64,000 bases of DNA from Aaosphaeria pasadenensis. Taxonomy: Eukaryota; Ascomycota; Dothideomycetes; Pleosporales. The notes beneath the pieces were generated by a model that did no database searches, was not told the origin of the DNA, and saw only the letters and a program-made list of their open reading frames with translations. Within the stretch, counting starts at the first letter, position 1. Every line of letters starts with the position of its first letter. This document shows positions 56,617 to 64,000 of this stretch, in pieces. The position numbers and the translations under genes are program-made. Location: assembly GCA_022813625.1 (NCBI GenBank), contig JAKLMB010000013.1, positions 558,001 to 622,000 on the forward strand, given 5' to 3'.

Positions 56617-57114
56617 AATAATCACGAGGTACTGAAATGCCTCTGGTCTGGTTAGAGGGTCTTGAATGGAAGACTGTAAATAAATATCTCAATATTGAAC
56701 TTTCAAATTCCCATTTGTTCAAATTGCTGTCCACCATCTGCTTATTTTCCCGTAGACATAGTTAAGAGTCTAGTCAACACCTGACACCGTCGAGACAAAA
56801 TCCGGTACGTAGTGTATTGCTTTCTCAAAAGACAATCTCTTTTGCTGGCATAAGTTTTGACTTGGCTATACAATATGTTTGTCGGTGTTATCAACAAGAG
56901 AACAATTTTTGCGTGACAGAACCTAAACTCCAACTTCGAATAAAGTAAAATTATAGTCGTTGAAATGAGAAGATCGAGACTCTACATAGCAATACAGTCA
57001 TTAAATCGTGCCAGAAGGACCGTTCTGCATTCAAACCAGACTCCTGAGATCCTTCTCCATGTACGGCTTTAGTTGTTGTGAACGACTCCAACTCTTTAGG
57101 GTTGGGGAGAAACA
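56617..57114. other. Intergenic region between convergent genes
   Basis: 498 bp, moderately AT-rich, no feature recognised; 3' flanks of the G1-like and CorA-like genes. Confidence 0.5.
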
Positions 57115-58766
57115 TTAAGATCCATAGCTTTTGCTGTCATCTTTGAACCAAAGCTTCACAGGTTCGATCATATTCGACTTTTTGTTCTTATACAGCCACC
57201 AACAGGTCATGGTTACAACGGTGATGGGCACAGTGACTACAATCCAAAGCCACAAGAGTCCAGTGACTTGAAACTGAGTCCAACCTGGTCCAGCTTGAAA
57301 TATTTCGGTGCTGAGGAGTGTCTGCAGGAACTGAGCATTAGTATTAAATCACTTTAATCAATCAGGCAATGCATGCTTACGGCTGTGAATGTCCCAGGTA
57401 GAAACACCATGGTCAGGGCGGCTATGGCATTCATACTTGTGCTGTCTTTCTTCATGTCGGATGCAAGCTCGATGTTATTCAGTGCGTCTTGTTGCGTCGT
57501 GATGTGAAAGAGCAGATTCATAGTCGCCTCTTTCCTTCCTTTGTAGTTAACGAACCACATCTTTTGCTTGTCCATGCTCGTGATGACATGTCTAATCATG
57601 TCGAGAGTCCGTTGTCGTATCATTGGATTCCTCGATACGTTGAGCCTCATACACGTGTCGCGAATGGCCTGTGCTGAGTAAAGGAAGACATCTGCATTGG
57701 CGAGGTGGGAGTCCACATTTTGCGCAACAATCTGTAGCTTTTTGAGAAGCTCTGCCAATTTCGAGCGATCTCTCGCTTCTATACCCGCAAGATGGTCGTC
57801 AACTTTGTTGACCACATCCCATTGGAGCCGCCGAAATTTCGCAACGTGCCATTTCGATGATTCGAAGTTCAAATTCGAAATCATGACTTGAAGGTCGAGA
57901 GGGCTGTCCAGTAGCAGGTTCGCGACATGGTTCCGTGCTTTGTGCCGCACAGTAATATCCAGAAGTTTGCGCAAGGATTGTATTACCGTGTCGCCTTCTT
58001 TGTGTGAAATAATGTAAACGGTCAGGTCTCTTTGAGCATCATATTTGCAGTAGACCGACAACGGAGCACCCTGCACGTTCAAATTCCACCGGGGGTGTTG
58101 ACAGTAGAAATCACAACCGCGAAAAGTGCTTCCTTCTTGATCCCATAGTGTTTGGGGTGCCCAGTAATCGGGCCGACCTAGCATGTTTGACAAAAATGCA
58201 GCATCCAGTCGGAGGGCCTCAAACAGATGCACGACGCTCGATTGGGTCATAGGGAGGCTATACTTATAAGAAGAGTCCGATGTAGCGGGAATGAGCGGAA
58301 CGAAGAGAACGAGAGCTTCACGCTTTGAAGTGTGCTCTGCTGCTTGTGATCCTGTAGAAAGCGCGGGGACATTGTTCCACAGTTCGCTGGCCTCTTTCAC
58401 CGTCGCTCTTAGGCCATCCTCGTCCAGGCTTTTCCAAAGCGCGCCCTTCTGGTCTACCTTCAAGCACTCGATCGTGGTTTCTGTACCAAAGTTCTGGTCC
58501 TTGCTGAGATGCTCATGGTATAGAACAGCAGAGAATAGCTCTTGGGCCGAGTCAATGTTTGCGAACGGATAGTCATCTGGGTCGACATCGTAGTTGTGGT
58601 CGAGTTCATTGACATTCAAGTCTGCTAGTTGGGCGTGTCGTTGTATATGCTGCCCATCTCGTGATATTGGTCGCTGGGGGACCTCTTCAGTAACAAGAGT
58701 AGACCCGAGCTTAGAATACTCGGGCCCATCCTGTCCCTCTGGGGCTGGGGCAATCTTCAATTCCAT
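57115..58766 (-). CDS. CorA-like (Mg2+ transporter superfamily) membrane protein
   Basis: Exons in transcription order are 58766-57381 and 57321-57115, with a 59-nt intron (530 aa). A long soluble N-terminal part (1-440), largely helical towards its end (QSLRKLLDITVRHKARNHV, KLAELLKKLQIVAQNVDSHL), is followed by TM1 (SMNAIAALTMVFLPGTFTAT, about 444-463), a short loop (LSTEIFQAGPGW) and TM2 (TGLLWLWIVVTVPITVVTMTCWWL). This two-helix end is the CorA layout, and fungal CorA-like proteins often have this expanded N-terminus. The selectivity motif GMN is SMN here, so magnesium transport is doubtful. Without the splice the second membrane helix would be lost. Divergent from the Ap4A phosphorylase, 314 bp between starts. 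Confidence 0.82.
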
Positions 58767-59080
58767 GACTGCTCGTTGCAGCTTGCTAGAATTTCTTCAT
58801 GTTAAGAGTGATGATGATGGGTTGTTCGAGCAATTTCAACTCAACGATAGCAGCTATCACTTGGCGAGACTTTCTTACCAGCCTCATGCGGCCTAAACAC
58901 AAAGCGGTCTGAGTGCCTGCGCAGCATTGGGGGCCAAAACGCGGTTCTAGGCGTCGCGTGTTTCAGTTGCCAGAAAGGTGACTCTACTCCCGAAAAACAC
59001 GGCGCCATTGCGGCCCCATGTCCTGAATAAGTCCCGCGTCCTCGCCCACCTAGTGGGCAATCATCACATCAATACTCAAC

Positions 59081-59988
59081 ATGGGGTCATTCACAGAAGA
59101 TTCAATAATCACTATCTTTGAGAAGTTGACAGACGAGGGTATAATCATTTACGGTCCGCACGAGGTGGTCAAGAAAGATTATAATGGTTTTCCCGTAAGA
59201 CAGGCGTATGTTTATCTGCAGGATTCTTTAATGACAGCTCGTAGATCGAATTTCGTATCTGCCCTTCCCTAACCAGAAAACCCCACACCGTGGGAGCTGC
59301 ATTGGACCCAACATACCAAAAAGCGCGAAAATGGGGTCCAGGCAGCGACATGTACGTGCCGGATGAGCGCCTAGTCCTTGCACGATTGGGCAACACTCAC
59401 GACCTGGCATTGAACCTGTTTTGCGTGGACAAGCCACAACTTATCCTGCTCACGGTGGATTCTTATCGAAGGCAGCACGAGCATCTGGACAGCGACGATT
59501 TTGCGGCTGCTTTGACAACGATGGACAGCCTTCCAAACATGTACATCATTTATAATTGTTCAGAGAAGGCAGGCTGCAGTCGCGTTCACAAGCATATGCA
59601 GGGTTTACGAGGACCTCCGGAAGCTTTTGAGGCGTATGTAGAGGGAAGAAATGGCCAGACCACGGTGCCGATCTTGTACTTCAGCTGGCATTTTGTCGAC
59701 GGATTTGGGAAGACGGCCGCCGGGGATTTAGAGCACAATTATCGGAAACTATTGGACCAAGCGAGAAGTGCTACCGGCTGTCTTGAAGGGGAAACATGTC
59801 CCCACAATGTGGTTCTTTGGAAGGACTGGATGATAGTCATCCCCAGAAGGAACGCTTTCGTAGAGAAGGCCAGCGCAAATGCTGCAGGGATGCTAGGTTC
59901 GGTTTGGGTCCCTGATCAATCTTTGGTGGATGAATGGATCCGGATCGGGCCGCTCAATGTGTTCAAGGAACTGGGTATTCCCCGATAG
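59081..59988 (+). CDS. Ap4A phosphorylase/ATP adenylyltransferase (HIT superfamily)
   Basis: Exons are 59081-59194 and 59245-59988 (285 aa). The splice joins NGFPIEFRICPSLTRKP, a conserved opening. Then come NTHDLALNLFCVDKPQLILLTVDSYRRQ, the nucleotide-binding segment CSRVHKHMQ with the HxHxQ triad (His153, His155, Gln157), and the C-terminal ATP adenylyltransferase part with LWKDWMIVIPRR. These enzymes phosphorolyse diadenosine tetraphosphate to ATP and ADP and limit this alarmone. The protein is shorter than yeast Apa1/Apa2 (about 320-325 aa), and the glycine-rich stretch before the HIT triad is replaced by SEKAGCS. Activity is likely but not certain. Confidence 0.85.
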
Positions 59989-60370
59989 ACTAAATGTCGT
60001 CCTTAATTAGTAGCAATCGTTTTCGTCTCCGTATTCTTGGATGTGATATTACACTACGTACTGATGTAACGGTGATAGGAGGAGCCGTACGAATGATGCA
60101 ACCTTTGCTAGTTTTGGGATAATATTCGGCTGTTATTTTAGATGTTTTTACTTTCCAATTGTCATGACTTAACGTAAATAATATGGCATTTCTAACACGG
60201 GTTGTGCCCGTATATATAAACACTATTTTAATGGTTATTGGTATTGGATAGCGTTAAACGCCTAGACAAAGAGACGAGTACAACATAATAGCTTTTGCGT
60301 GAGCGTATTCCGTCCATACTCTGACATCAAACGAAGCTACAAATTTCGTCCTTTCCTCTTCAGCTCATCA
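59989..60370. other. Intergenic region between convergent genes
   Basis: 382 bp, AT-rich, no feature recognised; shared 3' flank of the Ap4A phosphorylase and HeLo-like genes. Confidence 0.5.
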
Positions 60371-62144
60371 TCAGTAGAGAAAATCGAAGTTCTCTTTTAG
60401 TTGATTCACCACACCCTGATAAACTGCCTTCTGAAATGTAGCGTCTTCAAGACTTTTTGCTCGATGATCAAAATCACATCTAATGCATCTCCTGACCGCA
60501 TCGCTATATTTCCCTCCTGCCTCGCTATACAACTCATCGACTAGTCGATCTGCTGTAGCGTAGTTCGTCATGAGATCATTCATGATATCGCCTGTGTCAT
60601 TTGGCCCATCTTCGAGTTTATGAAGCTCGCTCAGGTGTTTTCCATACCAAAGTTCGATCAGAGATACGCCCAACGCGAACAATGTCTGGTTTCGAATTAC
60701 CCTCGTCAAAGCTGCTGGAAGCGAGGTGGGGGTTGATTGTTGTGTTGTGTTGAAGTGTTGAGATACGAATGGATGATCATAAATGGTTTTGTCTGAGCGT
60801 TTGATGAAGAAGATTTGGTCTTTACTCCAGTTGTCGTCAAGCCAAGGAGTCTCATGCAGCTGGAGGACGCTGGAGGCCAAAGTTACGGCAAGCCGCAGGC
60901 GGTCGTGGCGAGTAAACTTGGAATCTTGCAGTACATGCCGAAGGGATTTGACAGTCCACGCTTCTGGGTTCTGTGGAGGATCCTTTTCTGGGTAGATGTG
61001 AACGCCGTATTTCTGTTTTGCAATCTCGGTAGCCAGTAGTTCGAGACAAACTTCTCGCTGTGGTTGTTGAAGGGTGCAGATTGCTGCGCACAAGTCTTGT
61101 ATAGGCTTCATGTTGGAGTTAGGGTCTAGAGCTGCCTTGACAGCGTTCCTAGCTTGTGACGCAAAACGAACGCCCTTAGGCCCAGGACCGCTTGCATCTG
61201 GGGTTGGAACGGATTGCTTTTCAACTATCCGTACGTCTGCCTCTTCCCACGTCCATGGTTTGGGAGACCCGGGACTTGTTGGACTGGCAGCATGGAAGTG
61301 ACTGTAGCGAAACAAGACATGGAAAGGATCTCGCATTGACTCCTCGTCAGAATCTTCTGAGTCATCGTCGCTTGCAGCATCGTCCATCCTAGTCTCCAAG
61401 CGAAGACTGACACTGTGGTTGGCGTGGCATGGACATTTCCATCCGGAACATAAAGCAGAGTAAAAGCCATGTGCGCGATCGTTGATAACGTTGAATTTAG
61501 GAATTGCTTGGGCCCGATGGAGCTTGCTTGATTGCTGAAGGGCCTCAAGAGAAATCGTCTGTGTTGTCATACGGTGAAGTGCGGTGTTAGACTGTTTCAG
61601 TCTGGACATCAAGTCGCCGTAATCTGATTTTTGGATACTGAATTTGAGCCTTTTGTAATGCTCCTTGAATGTCTTCTGATCTGTAAATTGAGGCTATACA
61701 AAGTAATTAGCTGAATATGGCCTCAAAAGCACGAGAACAAGTTGTCATGGAACCTACCTGACCTGAGTCGTTAAGCTTTAGGCGTTGTTTGAACACAATT
61801 GCAACATTATTCATCTCCCTAATGGTATCGAGATAAGACTCATATGTTGTGCCAAGCCGCTCCTTGAGTTTTTTCTCAAATTTGGGATCCTTCCATTTAT
61901 CACCACAGGGATCTTCGAGGAAGTCATTCATTTCTTTTGGCTTGACAACGCCAATTAGTAGCATTGTGATGCTGTTGATGCACATCGTATTCTCGGTCTT
62001 CAATTCTACCAACATGCTTTTGAAATCGTGCTTGAACTTCAAATAACGTTTTGTTACTGCGATTCCATCCGCATAAAACTCGAGGCTGGCGAGTACTAAG
62101 GGGATGGCACCCAATACCAGGCCGGCAATTTCTATACCTGACAT
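60371..62144 (-). CDS. HeLo-like N-terminal/DUF7580-type protein
   Basis: Exons in transcription order are 62144-61758 and 61693-60371 (569 aa), intron 64 nt. The N-terminus MSGIEIAGLVLGAIPLVLASLEFY, followed by helices, is the fungal N-terminal domain seen at the front of STAND/NLR and HeLo-like proteins. The C-terminal half (about 330-569) matches DUF7580, a degenerate kinase-like domain: HDRLRLAVTLASSVLQLHETPWLDDNWSKDQIFFI, then LFALGVSLIELWYGKHLSEL. No kinase catalytic motifs are visible. Such proteins belong to the fungal allorecognition and innate-immunity-like repertoire, but individual roles are rarely known. An acidic Asp/Ser-rich stretch lies in the middle. Divergent from the C2H2 gene, 718 bp between starts. 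Confidence 0.82.
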
Positions 62145-62862
62145 TTTGGCTGAGACAGGATTCTATGGCGGCTTGCTGAAATTGTACAGTCGACGTCGAA
62201 TCCTCTGGAGCGAAACAACCTGTCAATGGTATTTCTACCTGTGTAATTGTTCAGTTAAGAGAAATTTCCACGTCAGCTTGTGGTACGTACCATTCGCATG
62301 CCATATCACGGGAACCGTTCAGCCTCTACCTTTTGACTGACCGCACGGCACGGCAGGCCATCCACAGAAGATTGAAAGACCGAAAGATTCACAAGAAGCA
62401 AAAACTATCTGATGGAGTCGTAGAGTTCAGAGATGAACATGTGGGATGCGACAATGTCTAGAGCGGCTGAAGAGGAAGGCTTAGCAATGTGCACGCGTCC
62501 ATGGATTTAACGTTACAAGTGGGGTTTTTGGCCCCCAACAGCGTGACTGCATCCATTCGTCATCACCCCGCCCTGTAAGAGTCTCATGAACACCTTTGCT
62601 TGCTTGCAAGAGCTATGAAGTATCTGAAGGCATCATCTGTTGACTTCTTTCCTACGCACATTTTGTACTAATGTAGTTGGAAGTAAACGCGTCGGCGACT
62701 ACGGTTGGCCTGTTCTACTTCTACTAGAAATACAGATAGTTACACGCAAATCATTACAGTTGGGCGCTGGTAGTCCACCGAGCCTCGTCATTGATAGAAC
62801 ATAGATGCCAACGGACATCCTGGGAAATTTGCGGTTCGCTTCATACAAAGCCAACTTTCACG
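62145..62862. promoter_or_regulatory. Divergent promoter, HeLo-like and C2H2 genes
   Basis: 718 bp between opposing start codons, no gene seen. Divergence of two genes of NLR-associated families suggests co-regulation, though the distance allows separate promoters. Confidence 0.35.
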
Positions 62863-64000
62863 ATGGATAAGGTACATCTTTCTACCCGTGTTGACGCATG
62901 TGGGCGAGGCTTTGTAAGCCTTTCACAAGCGTTGACAGAATCTGAAAGATATGGAGATCAAATACGACCGCAAGCAATTCAAGACGAGTTTGATCGCTTC
63001 AAAATTTGGGCCGGAAATATCGCTGCACACCGAAAAGGACGTCGATCTCTTGAATATCGACTTCGAGATGCTGCACACCTGAAGGCAGAAACGGAGAACC
63101 TTCTAATAGCCCTACAAGAGTCGCTATCGGATGGTAAGAATTTCTGCCATTCGAACCTTATGGACATGGAAATTAACCAACTACAGCGTTAGCGATTGTG
63201 AAGGGCGAAAGAGTTCCGTGGGATGAATTAGACGATTCAGATACTGATTCAGAGTCGGATATTGATTCTGACGACGGTGTCGACTTGCAAAGCGACACAG
63301 AGCTGCAACAGTTAAGTGCAAGTGTTAAAAACACCGTGACCTGTCTATTTCGACTTTCAATGTCCATCCGAGACCCAGCACCAAATAGCCAATACCGCAG
63401 CACTATCACTGTTGATAAATCCTATTTCGAGACTCATGACATTCAACACGTTAGGGCAAAATTTGAGGTTGAAGACAACTATCTCTCTGAGCGACTAGGC
63501 AAGGCGATATCCGGACGTCGCCAATATCTTTCATATCGCGAAGAGCATCATAACAAACTTGCCAAGAAAGTAGAAACGATTGGATTTGAGGAGCCTCGAA
63601 CAGAACACACAACAAACAGTACAGAAGCATCTCCTTTGCCTAAGATAGCTGTCGAAGATCCGAGTACCATTGTTGATAATGACGATGCGCTTTCTCAAAC
63701 ATCGTACGCATCTTCGGTCAACTCTACGATCAGAATCCCACCACTTCCTAAGATAGCCCGTGAAGAGGAGTATTTCGAATGCCCTCTCTGTTTCATGATT
63801 GTCTCAATTCATACGACCGCCGCTTGGAAGTGTGTATATTTAAACCTATTTGGTGATTCGTACTGACTTGACCTAGGCAACACGTCTACCGAGATCTTCA
63901 TCCTTACTGCTGCACATTCGAGCACTGCACAACCGCAGATCGACTCTACGACTCCCGTCATGCCTGGTTTCAGCACGAACTAGAGGCTCACAGAACTGCG
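62863..64000 (+). CDS. C2H2 zinc finger protein of the fungal NLR-associated type (3' end outside window)
   Basis: Exons are 62863-63133, 63187-63829 and 63877 to beyond the window end (at least 345 aa). The N-terminal helical part (VSLSQALTESERYGDQIRPQAIQDEFDRFKIWAGN) is the common fungal N-terminal region of such proteins. A Ser/Asp-rich middle and a Pro-rich linker with a repeated PLPKIA follow. The last part reads YFECPLCFMIVSIHTTAAWKQHVYRDLHPYCCTFEHCTTADRLYDSRHAWFQHELEAH. These are the Cys/His blocks of a well-known ascomycete C2H2 protein group often linked to ankyrin or NLR-like domains; the second splice is needed to form WKQHVYRDLHPY. What follows is not visible. Translation might start slightly upstream, but Met at 62863 matches the usual N-terminus. 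Confidence 0.78.

Overview
The window is nuclear DNA of a filamentous ascomycete (Pezizomycotina; a dothideomycete is my best guess, not proven). The evidence is short spliceosomal introns (about 40-110 nt, GTRAGT donors, CTRAY branch points, YAG acceptors) and fungus-specific families: Zn2Cys6 regulator, PTH11-type fungal rhodopsin, DUF1996, G1 peptidase fold, HeLo-like/DUF7580, and a C2H2 protein of the kind found near fungal NLRs. I rebuilt about 23 genes with exon junctions, checking reading phase at each one.

Layout. 1-3.5 kb: RAD57 (+) converging on a C3HC4 RING protein (-). 3.5-9.1 kb: gene-poor, with an AT-rich island. 9.1-19.2 kb: PTH11-like receptor (+), secreted carboxylesterase (+), arrestin-like protein (-), DUF1275 membrane protein (-), secreted bicupin oxalate decarboxylase (+), small 2EXR-like protein (-). 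20.7-29.8 kb: a probable sugar-catabolic cluster of GH35/DUF5597 beta-galactosidase (+), Zn2Cys6 regulator (-) and two MFS sugar porters (+). 30.7-34.1 kb: a tandem pair of paralogues with a PD-(D/E)XK/Uma2-like core. 36.3-41.1 kb: an orphan disordered protein, then MAK16 (60S biogenesis) and MSS1/GTPBP3 (mitochondrial tRNA-modifying GTPase), divergent from a 206-bp promoter. 41.1-51.6 kb: about 10.5 kb almost without genes, rich in microsatellites and C-rich tracts, with one tiny gene whose product and 3' flank carry three GRGGYN units. 51.6-56.6 kb: HUS1 checkpoint clamp subunit (-), DUF1996 secreted protein (-), and a G1-peptidase-fold protein lacking both catalytic residues (+). 57.1-64 kb: CorA-like membrane protein (-) divergent from an Ap4A phosphorylase (+), then a HeLo-like/DUF7580 protein (-) divergent from a C2H2 protein cut by the window end (+).

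How the genes work together. Three groupings look functional. The first is the GH35-regulator-transporter block. The second is the shared MAK16/MSS1 promoter, which joins cytosolic and mitochondrial translation genes. The third is the right-hand end, whose families are associated with fungal allorecognition and NLR repertoires. RAD57 and HUS1 are both DNA-damage genes but lie 50 kb apart.

The least expected structures are: a 19-nt terminal MSS1 exon behind a 587-nt intron, which restores the essential C-terminal FCVGK motif; a 13-nt microexon in HUS1; the GRGGYN microprotein locus; the nuclease-like tandem pair; and the catalytically dead G1 peptidase. All calls come from reading the sequence; no database search was run.
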